Part shown: in pieces, positions 36,519 through 45,740 of the stretch
How the letters are laid out: every line of letters starts with the position of its first letter
Numbering within the stretch: the stretch's first letter is position 1
Source: Metallumcola ferriviriculae
Lineage (GTDB): Bacteria > Bacillota > JADQBR01
Length of the DNA: 64,000 nucleotides
Assembly: GCF_035573695.1 (NCBI RefSeq)
Contig: NZ_CP121694.1
Location: 3,480,001-3,544,000 of the forward strand
Direction of reading: 5' to 3'
Position numbers and translations under genes: made by a program
The notes under the pieces: model-generated
What the model was told of the DNA's origin: nothing
The model's database searches: none
Seen by the model: the letters and a program-made list of their open reading frames with translations, nothing else

Positions 36519-37214
36519 CTACGTTCCTTCATTACCATCATGCACTCGCTTACCTTTATAATACCTGATTCCGTTTAATGCTGTAATACAGGCGGCAAGC
36601 CATGCCCCTCCGGCGGCAAAACCAGCAATCACATCACTGGGAAAATGAACACCAAGGTAAATGCGGCTAATACCAATGGCGGTAATTAAAACCGCCGTCA
36701 GCAGTAAAATCACCCAAGCATAGGTTGTCCGTTCTTTTAAATTTAACCAAATTATATAACCCAGCATGCCGTAAAATGCTGCGGAAACCATAGCATGGCC
36801 GCTGGGGAAACTGTAACCCCCTGCTTCTACCAGATGTTTTATTCCCGGGCGGCTGCGGTGAAAGGCCGCCTTTAGAGCTTCATTAAGCAGCCATCCTCCT
36901 GCTAAAGCAACCGCCAAAATAACCGTTTCCCAAGTATGCTTGATTCTAAATGCTAAATAAGCGGCCGCCATCAAAAACAGGGGTATCTCTATGGTAGCTG
37001 AACCCAAGTCCGTCACAAAAATGATGGACCGGGTAACCCTTGTGTCGGAGAAACTGCGAATAAAGTCCCCCCATACATTGTCAAAATTCATTAGTGAATT
37101 CATCAACACCCCTTGGGCCATCTCTGCAAACACTTTGATAAGAAAAATTCCCGCTAACAATCCAATAATTAGCTGAATAACCAATCTTCCTAAGGGCGTT
37201 TTCCAGTAGTGCAT
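36519..37214 (-). CDS. PAP2-family phosphatase
   Basis: A 231-residue membrane phosphatase with about six helices. The three PAP2 active-site motifs are visible: KAAFHRSRPG, PSGHAMVSAAFYG and SRIYLGVHFPSDVIAG. It probably dephosphorylates undecaprenyl pyrophosphate or a phosphatidyl lipid at the outer face of the membrane. ATG at 37214 follows GGGGTGATGA. No neighbour defines its substrate. Confidence 0.9.
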   Translation of the reverse strand: MHYWKTPLGRLVIQLIIGLLAGIFLIKVFAEMAQGVLMNSLMNFDNVWGDFIRSFSDTRVTRSIIFVTDLGSATIEIPLFLMAAAYLAFRIKHTWETVILAVALAGGWLLNEALKAAFHRSRPGIKHLVEAGGYSFPSGHAMVSAAFYGMLGYIIWLNLKERTTYAWVILLLTAVLITAIGISRIYLGVHFPSDVIAGFAAGGAWLAACITALNGIRYYKGKRVHDGNEGT

Positions 37215-37307
37215 TTCATCACCCCATTAAAATAAAAATAATAAAAGGCTGCGGGTACCATACCTTTAAGGGGTCCGCCGCCGGCCTAGCCTTGCTGCTT
37301 ATTAAAT

Positions 37308-37948
37308 CTACTTGGCAAACTCCTTACCCGCCTGTTTCGCCCGTTCCATCGCCTGGGACTTGATGTCATCAACCTTATCCGGCATTGCAGCATCCCTTCA
37401 GCAATGACAGATGCTGCAGTCTCTACCCCAAGGAAACTCAATATCCCCCGTATGTAACGATCGCCAAATTCTAAGTCTTTAGCCGGCCCTTCGGAATACA
37501 TCCCGCCTCGGGCTTGAATGTGGATGCCTTTCTTCCCGTTCATCAATCCTACCGGGCCCTGCTCGGTATATTTGAAAGTTTTGCCGACAATACAAATTGT
37601 GTCTATATAGGCCTTCATTTTTGGCGGCACAGAGAGATTCCATAATGGAGTTACAAAGACATATTTGTCTGCAGCCGTAAACTGGTCCACCATTTGGTTC
37701 ATCTGGCCAACCTTGTTTTTTTCTGCATCACTCAATGCATCAAAATCCGTACCCTGCTGCAGTTTATCCCATGCACTAAGAACATACTTATCTACAAAAG
37801 GTATGTCCGTCTCGTAGAGGTCTATTTCTGTTATTTCATCATTAGGACTTTCCTGGCGATAGGCCTCCAAAAATGCTTGTGCCATAGACAAACTATACGA
37901 ATACTCCACAGGCTTAGGATTAGCGGTTATGTTCAACACTTTTGCCAC
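37308..37948 (-). pseudogene. azoR: FMN-dependent NADH-azoreductase with a 3' frameshift
   Basis: The first ~185 residues match AzoR flavodoxin-fold reductases ([42 protein letters not shown]). Near 37386-37390 the frame breaks: after VIAEGM the expected [20 protein letters not shown] continues in another frame to a TAG at 37308. A one-base deletion explains it; the unshifted frame runs to 37286 with a non-homologous Arg-rich tail. Most of the fold remains, so partial activity or a sequencing error is possible. Start is GTG at 37948. Confidence 0.8.
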
Positions 37949-38092
37949 TTATAATTCCCCTTTCTGAATATTGATTTTTTATACCATCAATTAACATAAC
38001 CAAAATACCCAAAAGTATAATTTAACAACCTGAGACAGCAGGAAAAAGCAAAAATAAATGGAATTGCTCATTAAAAGAAGGGAGGACAACTT

Positions 38093-38440
38093 ATGTATGT
38101 AAGTAATGTCAAGGACATTAAGTCTACAACAGTAAACGCCCCTGGTGTGAAAAACGCTTTGAAGCAGGTATTAATCGGTCCCGAGCAGGGATGGGAAGGC
38201 TGGGTTATGCGCCACTTTACTTTGGGGGCATCTGGCAATTCCCCTAAGCACTCCCATCCTTGGCCTCATATCAATTATATCGTCAGTGGCGAAGGGATAC
38301 TGTTTCTTGACGGAAATGAGCACAACTTAGGTCCGGGCAGCGTTGCATATGTCCCCGGGGGAACGGAACACCAGTTCAGAAATAATGGCACAGCGGACTT
38401 TGCATTTATCTGCATCGTCCCGGAAGAAGGAGACGTATAA
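38093..38440 (+). CDS. cupin-domain protein
   Basis: A 115-residue single-domain cupin. Metal-binding motif 1 is visible as PKHSHPWPHINYIVSGEG and motif 2 as PGSVAYVPGGTEHQF. Such proteins bind a metal and act as isomerases, dioxygenases or small-molecule sensors; no specific role can be given. ATG at 38093 follows GGGAGGACAACTT and a terminator hairpin lies downstream. Confidence 0.88.
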   Translation: MYVSNVKDIKSTTVNAPGVKNALKQVLIGPEQGWEGWVMRHFTLGASGNSPKHSHPWPHINYIVSGEGILFLDGNEHNLGPGSVAYVPGGTEHQFRNNGTADFAFICIVPEEGDV

Positions 38441-38502
38441 GCATACTTACTAGATTACGAATGTCATTTCACCGCCATATTGGCATAAAAGTAAGATTAA
38501 AC

Positions 38503-38535
38503 AAGCCGGACCCAGTTAATAACCGGGTCCGGCTT
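38503..38535. terminator. terminator between cupin and exonuclease B
   Basis: AAGCCGGACCC (38503-38513) pairs with GGGTCCGGCTT (38525-38535), followed on the plus strand by TCTTTG. It separates convergent genes. Confidence 0.8.
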
Positions 38536-38554
38536 TCTTTGCGGTAAAGTATCC

Positions 38555-39280
38555 TCAAAACATCGCCCGCCAATGTAAGAAATAATATAACTGTGCCAGG
38601 GTGTTTAAATTCCTGGATTGAGCAGCTTCCCTCAATAATATTACCAGAAGCTTTGCGGTCACCAATGCGTCTCCCGGCGCAGTATGTCGACCCGCAGCAT
38701 CAATGTCGTATTTGCGTACCAACTGGTCCAAGGTAAAATCTGATGCTTCTGGGTGTAGAGCGCGGTATAATACTGCTACATCCAACACATGGTGGTTGAG
38801 CTTCGTTTTACAGCAGCGACGCAATTTTAAATTAATGAATCTAAAATCAAAGTCTAATCTATATCCCACCAATACCCGGTTAAATGCTAAGGTAAGGAAT
38901 TGTTCCAAAACGGTATATATTGTCGGTGCACCGGCTAATTGTTCCGGACGCACTCCGGTTAATTCCTGAATTTCCAAGGGTAATTCAACCTGAGGATTAA
39001 CCAAGTTATCGTACATTTTGTTTTCTTCGATAGTTAGACCCGACATGGGTACGGCTGCGAACCAGATAATCTCATCACCTGCCATTGGGTGAAGCCCAGT
39101 GGTTTCTGTATCGATAACTAAAAAGGGCACATCCCACAGCGGCAGTTTCATCAAATTATCCTGTTCACAACCTGCAGCAAGGTGGGAAATTATCTTTGCT
39201 TTCATACCTACCATATCCTGGTCAAGCCGCTGCCTATTCAATATGCTGTTATATAAAAACTTTAGTATCGGTACTGTCAT
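38555..39280 (-). CDS. DnaQ-like DEDDh exonuclease, copy B
   Basis: A 241-residue paralogue of the exonuclease at 19251. Exo I is LVIDTETTGLHP, Exo II YRLDFDFRFIN and Exo III RHTAPGDALVTAKLL, so the DEDDh residues are kept. The first 50 residues form a helical extension. The ATG follows GGGAGGGAGATGT and lies 12 bases after the DUF294 copy B stop, so both are translated from one message. Repeated pairing with DUF294 proteins suggests a joint function. Confidence 0.88.
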   Translation of the reverse strand: MTVPILKFLYNSILNRQRLDQDMVGMKAKIISHLAAGCEQDNLMKLPLWDVPFLVIDTETTGLHPMAGDEIIWFAAVPMSGLTIEENKMYDNLVNPQVELPLEIQELTGVRPEQLAGAPTIYTVLEQFLTLAFNRVLVGYRLDFDFRFINLKLRRCCKTKLNHHVLDVAVLYRALHPEASDFTLDQLVRKYDIDAAGRHTAPGDALVTAKLLVILLREAAQSRNLNTLAQLYYFLHWRAMF

Positions 39281-39292
39281 ACATCTCCCTCC

Positions 39293-41194
39293 CTACTTCC
39301 TTACCTGCAGCGCTTGGCCTGTAAGATGCTGCAGCTTTTTCACTGCCCAAAAGGCATCCTTTAGAACCGTCCGTTCCCTTTTACTCAATGACACTGGATT
39401 GACATAGTTATCAGGCACCAAACCCTTGTTTGCTTTGGTGAGATTTCCTTTTAAGCGCAACATTAACAGAGACTGATAGGCAGTATTAAAGATTTCGCTA
39501 TCGTCGCTGGATAGAACCCCTTTGTCAGCAAGCTGGGTTATCCTCTCAAATGTTGAATTCTCGTCTATATTCTCACGGAGCGCAAAGATACGCACACAAT
39601 CCACTAAATGGACACTAGCAGCCGTTTTCAAATTCAACTGCCCCCGATGTTTTCGGGACTTCTCCGTGATAACATTGCCGAGCCAACTGATAGGTACGCC
39701 ATGCTCTAAATCATCCCTAGCCAGATACTTTAATACCACGGGCATTTGGTTGAATTTCTGAAAAATGTACCGCCTCAGTTCGTACGCCATGTCCTGCAAA
39801 CCATAGACAGGGCGGAAATCCAGGAAGATTGTTAAGTCTCTAAGTTTTTGCCCCTCCGGTTCCAATACCCATTTATCCATATCCTTTTTCCAAGCAGAAA
39901 CAGATTTGCACCACTTAGGGCTATTTGCCATAACACCCCCATTACAGCGAGAAAAGCCACATCTTTCTAAGCCAGAGACAATTTTTTCACCTAAATTAAG
40001 AAAATATTTTTCTAAACTTGCTGTTTGTTTAGAGCTGCTATCTGCATAGATTATTCCGTTATCCTGGTCAGTACGAAATAATTGCTCCTTCCTACCGCCG
40101 CTGCCCATGACAATATGGCAGTACGATACCGGCGGCGTCCCCCAGCCTTCCTGTTCCATTTCTTTCTCAGCAAGGACGATAATCTTCCGCGTGAGACGAT
40201 CATTAAGCTCCGTAATCACTTCACAAATTTCCGGGATGGGAGCCTTCTCGTAGAATAGTGCCGTTAAGACATGGTCCGCCTCGCGGCGGGCAGCAACCAA
40301 TGCATCCAGGTTGTCTTCTGTCTCAATTCTGTCTACAATAGTCAGTGCACCACTGGAACGGGCCTTGACCAAATCCCTAAGGCTTACCACCCCGGAAATG
40401 TCTTCCCCATCCGTGACAACCACATGCTTAACTCGATTTCTGACCATCGCAAGCAGTGCCTGGTAGAAAAAAGCATCCGGCGGCAGTGTCACTACTTCTG
40501 TATCCATTACCGCTGAAACACCCAGTTCCCGTGGTTTCTGATCAGCAGCCACCACCTTGGTAACCAAGTCCTTCTCAGTGATAATACCCACCAGCTTATC
40601 TCCTGCAAGGACCAAAAGAGAACCAATATTATGCTTTGCCATAATCTCCCCCGCTTCAGCAGCATTATGGCTTGTATCGCAAGACACGGCTTCCTTAGTC
40701 ATCAGTTCCGATACTTTTTTCCGAAATGGTCGGCTGTCCAAACCTGTGGCTAAGTGAGAATGCTCTAAATATAATTCTTCATACAGACCTCTGGCTCGTT
40801 GTGTCAATATCTTGCTGAAGAAATTGGCAAAGTTCAAATCATTTGCCAACAAATATTCAAAATCAGTATTCTTTAAGGTCATGCAAACCAGCGAGCTGAC
40901 TACTTTAATAGACCCGGCATATTCCTTCTGGGACAGAATCCCGGTCTCTCCAAAAAAGTCACCGGGCTTCCTGGTTCCTACTACATATTCATTGCCTGTG
41001 TCATTCTCTACCAGTACTTCGGCCAATCCTTCTACTACAAAAAACAGCTTTTCCAAAGACTTCTGTCCATGGTGAAAAACATACTCTTCCGCTTTAAACC
41101 TTTCCACTTCCATATGTTCTATGACCCACTCAAATGTCTGCGGGTCCAAGTCACTAAATGGTGCACTAGATCTGACTACCCGATTGTTTTTCAC
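39293..41194 (-). CDS. cNMP-binding/CBS/DUF294 putative nucleotidyltransferase, copy B
   Basis: A 633-residue paralogue of the protein at 22850 with the same order: cNMP-binding-like (GDFFGETGILSQ), CBS pair (about 160-285), GlnD-like DUF294 domain (MGSGGRKEQL, RTDQDNGIIY) and helical C-terminus. I place the start at GTG 41194, six bases after GGGGAGGG; the ATG at 41200 would directly abut that site. Here the partner exonuclease is downstream and no transporter is present, so the regulatory target differs or is encoded elsewhere. Confidence 0.88.
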   Translation of the reverse strand: MKNNRVVRSSAPFSDLDPQTFEWVIEHMEVERFKAEEYVFHHGQKSLEKLFFVVEGLAEVLVENDTGNEYVVGTRKPGDFFGETGILSQKEYAGSIKVVSSLVCMTLKNTDFEYLLANDLNFANFFSKILTQRARGLYEELYLEHSHLATGLDSRPFRKKVSELMTKEAVSCDTSHNAAEAGEIMAKHNIGSLLVLAGDKLVGIITEKDLVTKVVAADQKPRELGVSAVMDTEVVTLPPDAFFYQALLAMVRNRVKHVVVTDGEDISGVVSLRDLVKARSSGALTIVDRIETEDNLDALVAARREADHVLTALFYEKAPIPEICEVITELNDRLTRKIIVLAEKEMEQEGWGTPPVSYCHIVMGSGGRKEQLFRTDQDNGIIYADSSSKQTASLEKYFLNLGEKIVSGLERCGFSRCNGGVMANSPKWCKSVSAWKKDMDKWVLEPEGQKLRDLTIFLDFRPVYGLQDMAYELRRYIFQKFNQMPVVLKYLARDDLEHGVPISWLGNVITEKSRKHRGQLNLKTAASVHLVDCVRIFALRENIDENSTFERITQLADKGVLSSDDSEIFNTAYQSLLMLRLKGNLTKANKGLVPDNYVNPVSLSKRERTVLKDAFWAVKKLQHLTGQALQVRK

Positions 41195-41307
41195 AGGCAT
41201 CCCTCCCCATGATGAACCCCTTAGTACATTTTACGCAGCAGTATCTATCTTAATAATATTTTCTAACAATTCTGTAAATTACCTTTATTTTGGTGTTGAT
41301 ATATTAT

Positions 41308-41341
41308 TAAAAAAAAGATAGACCCGCACAGAATGCGAGTC
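41308..41341 (-). terminator. terminator of the sigma/TPR operon
   Basis: On the minus strand GACTCGCA pairs with TGCGGGTC (41321-41341), followed by TATCTTTTTT, about 40 bases after the TPR gene stop. Confidence 0.75.
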
Positions 41342-41378
41342 ATAACAAGCGAAAACATTTTATTCTATTAGAAAGCTG

Positions 41379-43649
41379 TTACCAAGCCAGTTTTTCAAAA
41401 AATGCAGCTAATGTGTCATCGTTAATCTCAGCAATACTTTCCTCTAACAATTCCCGGGGGTAATTACGTGCCGTGGCCCTAATAAGCAGTCCCTTGATAA
41501 ATTGGTCATGCGCACTATCCCCCAGCGATTCAAGGGCTGGGTCATAATGCCCTGCTGCAATCGCTTTCTCTGAATCAGTTTTTACTGCATAGCCCTTTTG
41601 AATATATTGCTTCAGTAGCTGCAAGTACTCTGAGCCATCATCTACCTGTTCCGCAAACCACAGGGCCTGCTCATTTTTATTAAGCAGCAAGGCTAAAATA
41701 ACCGGAAACTCACGGACATACTCTCCATTTTCCATCGCAACAACATTCTTCAAATTAGCCAGCGCCTTAGCCGGCTCACCCAGATGAAATTGCAGCCGGG
41801 CAATTCGATAATGGACATACCATTGTTCTTCACCGGTGCCCAATAATGTTTCAAAAATGTCCATTGCCTCTTGGTTCATTCCCGCATTGTAATAAGCATC
41901 GGCTAACGCCTTACGCACCTCGGGGGTATCTTCCACCGCTAACACTCTGCGGTAATATTTAGCGGCCTCAGCAGGGTTCTTTTGGTCATGTTCTATCCCC
42001 AGGTCATATAAACGAGCCAAAACCAACAACGCATGAACGTCTTTGGAGTTCTCCTGCAGCCGCTTTTGATATTGGGCAACGGCCTCTTCATACTTTCGCT
42101 CTAACAACAACCGGTCCGCATCGGTCAAACCGGTGTCCTCTATCTTAAACATCGGTAAGTCCTTCTCCCGAGCAAAAAAACCATATCCAGTACTGTCGCT
42201 GATTCGTTCACCCGCTTCATCGTAGGCAACAACACCCCATGTATATTCACCGCCATAGTACAGCGGCCCTAAGACGGATAAGGGGTCTACCTTGCCGCCG
42301 GAATATGATATGCTGCGGCTAAACCTAGATTTCTTTATTTCATCCTGGATGTCTACCGTTAGTTCATTATCCCTAATATCATGACGAAAACTACCGGTAT
42401 ACGTACCATTGATATTACCTTCAGCATCACGATTTACCACACCCAGCATTATATCGTAATAAGCCGCGCCAGCAACTTTCTGCCAAGCAAACTGAATAAT
42501 ATCCTCTTTTACGGTACCCGCCAAAGGCGACTTAAGCTCAATCACCGGAATAAAATCACGGTCCATTATAGCAGCTTGTGCCGGGGCAAGTGTTATTCTC
42601 TCCTCCCGCGTTCTTAGTGTATATCCCCGAATATCTTCTGCCATAAGCGTTAATCCCAAAGCGTATTCTCCGGCGGTTAAATTTTCGAATTGATAACGCC
42701 CTTTTTGGTCAGTCACATCAAAGGGGATACCTTCAGTGTTTGAAGAATAATGGCTGTCGTCATAATCCTGAAGTAAATACACTTTGACATCTGCCATAGG
42801 TTCACCATTCTTTGTTATCCGGCCTCTGATAACACCGGTGTTTTCCCCTTCTTCAAGTCCGGTCAATTGGCTTAAATAGCGCTGAGAAATTTCCTGCCAA
42901 TGATCAATATTCATACGAACAGTCTCCTGTCCCTCATCTTGTAGCAGCTCCGTCAAATCTCTTTCCGCTTTTATAGGAATCCCTTCAAAAATTTGTCGTG
43001 CCTGGTCAAAACGCTTCAGAGCCATTAACGCTTCACCCTTAAGCCGCATCATTTCTAAAGGATTAGCAGTAGGTTTTTGCGCCAAACTTTTATTTACCAG
43101 CTCCAATGCCTTCTCATTTTGCTCCTGCTCAAGATAGATTTTCGTCAACAGTTCCGTGCTGCTGGAATCGCCCATACCGCTTTCTTCCAACGACTGCATC
43201 AGATAATATTCAGCGTTTTTATAATCGGACAGCGCGTAATATGCTTCACCTAATTCCCTATAGGAGTGCCGGGCCCAGGGGGATTGAGGATAGCGCTCTA
43301 TGACAGCGCTAAATTTACCTATGGCTTTTTCTATGGATTCTTTTGGGCCAAAGCCATCGCCGGTACCAATAGATCTGGGGAAAATATTAATCGCACCAGG
43401 TACACCATTGCCGCGTATATCCTGCTGTGCAGAGAAATACAATGCCCTGGCGGCTTTCGCGGAATATGGAAAGTACTTAGCCACTGTTTCGTAATAAGCA
43501 GTTGCTTTTTTGGTCTCCCCCCGGGAAGAAAAATCTTGGGCCCTGGTAAAAATTAAGCCGGGCGCGGTTAAATACGCCGCCGCCAGTAAAAATAGGCCCG
43601 TTAGTCCCAGCCTCACCAATTGTCTTCCCGTCAATCTCACTTTAAACAT
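41379..43649 (-). CDS. membrane-anchored TPR protein with a carboxypeptidase-regulatory-like domain
   Basis: A 756-residue protein. An N-terminal hydrophobic helix (about 12-32) anchors it. TPR-like helices fill about 35-240, an Ig-like CarboxypepD_reg domain lies near 275-350 (GVIRGRITKNGEPMADVKVYLL), a beta-rich segment follows, and further TPRs lie in about 520-690. It is third after an ECF sigma factor and a putative anti-sigma protein, with one base between it and the latter. Probably an envelope scaffold; no enzymatic motif is seen. Confidence 0.8.
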   Translation of the reverse strand: MFKVRLTGRQLVRLGLTGLFLLAAAYLTAPGLIFTRAQDFSSRGETKKATAYYETVAKYFPYSAKAARALYFSAQQDIRGNGVPGAINIFPRSIGTGDGFGPKESIEKAIGKFSAVIERYPQSPWARHSYRELGEAYYALSDYKNAEYYLMQSLEESGMGDSSSTELLTKIYLEQEQNEKALELVNKSLAQKPTANPLEMMRLKGEALMALKRFDQARQIFEGIPIKAERDLTELLQDEGQETVRMNIDHWQEISQRYLSQLTGLEEGENTGVIRGRITKNGEPMADVKVYLLQDYDDSHYSSNTEGIPFDVTDQKGRYQFENLTAGEYALGLTLMAEDIRGYTLRTREERITLAPAQAAIMDRDFIPVIELKSPLAGTVKEDIIQFAWQKVAGAAYYDIMLGVVNRDAEGNINGTYTGSFRHDIRDNELTVDIQDEIKKSRFSRSISYSGGKVDPLSVLGPLYYGGEYTWGVVAYDEAGERISDSTGYGFFAREKDLPMFKIEDTGLTDADRLLLERKYEEAVAQYQKRLQENSKDVHALLVLARLYDLGIEHDQKNPAEAAKYYRRVLAVEDTPEVRKALADAYYNAGMNQEAMDIFETLLGTGEEQWYVHYRIARLQFHLGEPAKALANLKNVVAMENGEYVREFPVILALLLNKNEQALWFAEQVDDGSEYLQLLKQYIQKGYAVKTDSEKAIAAGHYDPALESLGDSAHDQFIKGLLIRATARNYPRELLEESIAEINDDTLAAFFEKLAW

Positions 43650-43650
43650 A

Positions 43651-44025
43651 CTATTTTACCTCCCCAGTCATCGGTACATATACTATCTGCATGCTTCCAT
43701 CCGGCGCAGATGTTATTTGGCGGGCATAATACACCGGTTGGTCATTCTGTCCCTTTTTAGTGTTGTCACTGCTTAGAAAATTAATATTTACGGCCAGGGC
43801 CGCAATTAGAAACAGCCCGATTACAGGGGTTAAAGATATTTCATAGGTAGTTTCCAAGAATAATTCATAGCGATATTTTAATTTCTGCCAAAGGCCCACA
43901 GGACGCCGGCTCAATTCCTCTGACATGATCCCAACCATCTTTACTTTTTGTTCTGGGCTGAAGCTAGCACCATCCACTCCCCCCTTAATCAGTATTTCCT
44001 TAATCTTTCTATCCTCGTTATTCAC
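43651..44025 (-). CDS. putative membrane-bound anti-sigma factor
   Basis: A 124-residue protein: a charged cytoplasmic N-terminus of about 60 residues, one transmembrane helix (LTPVIGLFLIAALAVNI) and a short outer tail. No zinc-binding anti-sigma motif (HxxxCxxC) is present. The GTG start overlaps the ECF sigma stop by eight bases, the usual arrangement for sigma/anti-sigma pairs, so the call is based on context and topology. Confidence 0.6.
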   Translation of the reverse strand: MNNEDRKIKEILIKGGVDGASFSPEQKVKMVGIMSEELSRRPVGLWQKLKYRYELFLETTYEISLTPVIGLFLIAALAVNINFLSSDNTKKGQNDQPVYYARQITSAPDGSMQIVYVPMTGEVK

Positions 44026-44581
44026 TGAAAACCACCTCCTTTTTAGTCAAATTCTCTTTCAAGAGTATTCTAGCGCGGGATAATTTGCTTTTTACCGTGC
44101 CTTCCGGCTGCTGCAATATCGCACTTATCTCTCTAATATTTAGCTCCTCCAGATAATAAAGGACCAACACTTCCCGGTATTTAAGCGGAAAACCTTTTAA
44201 GGTACTTATCACTGCCTCCCGCTCTTCATCCCTTAAAATAATACTCTCCGGTTGTTCTCCAGGCGGGGCCGCGGCAAAATCAAAATCCCCGGCATTAAAA
44301 GCCATCACCTGCCGAAACCAGCCGCCGCGAATACGGTTTTTTGCCAGGTTGACTGTGATACGATAAATCCAAGTCTCTAAGGAGGACTGCCCCTTAAAAG
44401 AGCCAATCCTCCGACATACTTGAAGGAAGGTATCCTGGACCACCTCTTCCGCTAACTGCCGGTCTCCGATAATAGCTAAAGCCGTTCGCAGTAGCCGGTC
44501 AGCAAGCCGTTCAACCAACTGCTCTACCGCTTCTTCCTCGGCATTTTTTAATTGTTCCACCAGTTCTTTTTCCGTCAACAT
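44018..44581 (-). CDS. ECF-type RNA polymerase sigma factor
   Basis: A 187-residue sigma-70 family factor. Region 2 is around LAEEVVQDTFLQVCRRIGSFKGQSSLETWIYRITVN and region 4 around LPLKYREV-like FPLKYREVLVLYYLEELNIREISAIL followed by GTVKSKLSRAR. The ATG follows GGAGGATGGTAT. It heads a three-gene unit with a putative anti-sigma and a TPR protein. A perfect palindrome lies just upstream. Confidence 0.93.
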   Translation of the reverse strand: MLTEKELVEQLKNAEEEAVEQLVERLADRLLRTALAIIGDRQLAEEVVQDTFLQVCRRIGSFKGQSSLETWIYRITVNLAKNRIRGGWFRQVMAFNAGDFDFAAAPPGEQPESIILRDEEREAVISTLKGFPLKYREVLVLYYLEELNIREISAILQQPEGTVKSKLSRARILLKENLTKKEVVFSE

Positions 44582-44599
44582 ATACCATCCTCCGGCTCT

Positions 44600-44614
44600 G
44601 TCTAATAATTAGAC
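44600..44614. promoter_or_regulatory. palindromic operator-like site upstream of the ECF sigma gene
   Basis: GTCTAAT-A-ATTAGAC is a perfect palindrome 19 bases upstream of the sigma factor start. It could bind a dimeric regulator or sit in the 5' leader; no regulator is identified. Confidence 0.4.
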
Positions 44615-44719
44615 ACCACAAATTCGAAAATGGTTGCATTTATTAAGGATTATTCTACCGCCCTTTTTAGCTGTAATCCTGCTATTACTTCCACGCTTTC
44701 ACCGGTCATCCTTTGTTCG

Positions 44720-44741
44720 TTAATAAATTCTTAATATCTTC
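44720..44741 (+). promoter_or_regulatory. tandem 11-bp direct repeat, candidate response-regulator box
   Basis: TTAATAAATTC (44720-44730) and TTAATATCTTC (44731-44741) are adjacent direct repeats of one helical turn, the typical layout of OmpR/PhoB-family binding sites, about 70 bases upstream of the ABC transporter whose operon encodes an OmpR-type regulator. Confidence 0.5.
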
Positions 44742-44813
44742 ATAAGACTAATGTAAGCTTTACCTGACAGAATAAGGGTGTAGTCAAAGAACGGTAAAAA
44801 GGAAGTGACCGAA

Positions 44814-45740
44814 ATGACGAAAAAAGCAGTCCTTGAAGTAATTAATCTATCCAAGAGCTTCGGTGCCAAGAGAGTGGTAAATGACATTTCGCTAGATGTG
44901 TCCGAGGGCGATATTTATGGTTTTCTAGGACCTAATGGCGCCGGCAAAACTACCACTATACGCATGCTTCTGGGACTTGTCCACCCTGATGCAGGCACTG
45001 TAAACATTAACGGCCATAACCTGATGCACAATTTCAACGATGCAATTAATAGTGTCGGCGCCCTAGTTGAAACTCCAGCATTCCACCTATCGTTATCCGG
45101 GCACCAAAATCTAGCTTTGATAAAAAATTTACATCCTCAAATACCCGAAAAACGTATTCACGAAGTGCTGGAAATGGTGAGACTTGATAATAAGGCAAAT
45201 GACCAAGTCAAAACCTATTCCCTGGGTATGAAGCAACGGTTGGGAATTGCCCGAACACTGCTGCACTACCCAAAACTAGTCATTTTGGACGAACCAACTA
45301 ATGGTCTTGATCCCCAAGGTATGAAGGAAGTGCGGGAAATGATATGCCAATTGTCATTGGAGCAGGACATTACCTTCTTTATTTCCACCCATCTGCTGCA
45401 TGAGGTAGAGCAAACTTGTAACAAAGTGGCTATCTTACAAGAGGGCGATTTAATTGCTCAAGGTTCCGTGAAACAACTGTTGGCTCACAATAATGAAGTA
45501 GTGGAAATAATTACAGATGAAACAGACCTGGCCATAGACATTCTGCGCTCCGCCCCTTTCATCAAATCCATCGGTAAAACCTCTCAGGGATTAAGTGTGG
45601 AGTTAGATAGAGGTTTTTCGGCCAGTACTAACAAAATGCTAGTATCCCGGGGTATTGCTGTAAACTATGTCATCCCTAAACAGCAGTCCTTTGAGCAATA
45701 TTTCTTAGACTTAACCCAAGGAGGCGAAAGCCATGTATAA
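44814..45740 (+). CDS. ABC transporter ATP-binding protein (BcrA-like)
   Basis: A 308-residue ATPase with Walker A GPNGAGKTT, signature YSLGMKQRLGIA and Walker B LVILDEPTNGLDP. The C-terminal ~80-residue extension is typical of ABC-2 exporters of the bacitracin-resistance (BcrA) type. ATG at 44814 follows AAGGAAGTGA (an in-frame GTG at 44805 overlaps it). The permease gene overlaps by eight bases, and a two-component system follows. The likely role is antimicrobial peptide resistance or lipid export. Confidence 0.92.
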   Translation: MTKKAVLEVINLSKSFGAKRVVNDISLDVSEGDIYGFLGPNGAGKTTTIRMLLGLVHPDAGTVNINGHNLMHNFNDAINSVGALVETPAFHLSLSGHQNLALIKNLHPQIPEKRIHEVLEMVRLDNKANDQVKTYSLGMKQRLGIARTLLHYPKLVILDEPTNGLDPQGMKEVREMICQLSLEQDITFFISTHLLHEVEQTCNKVAILQEGDLIAQGSVKQLLAHNNEVVEIITDETDLAIDILRSAPFIKSIGKTSQGLSVELDRGFSASTNKMLVSRGIAVNYVIPKQQSFEQYFLDLTQGGESHV

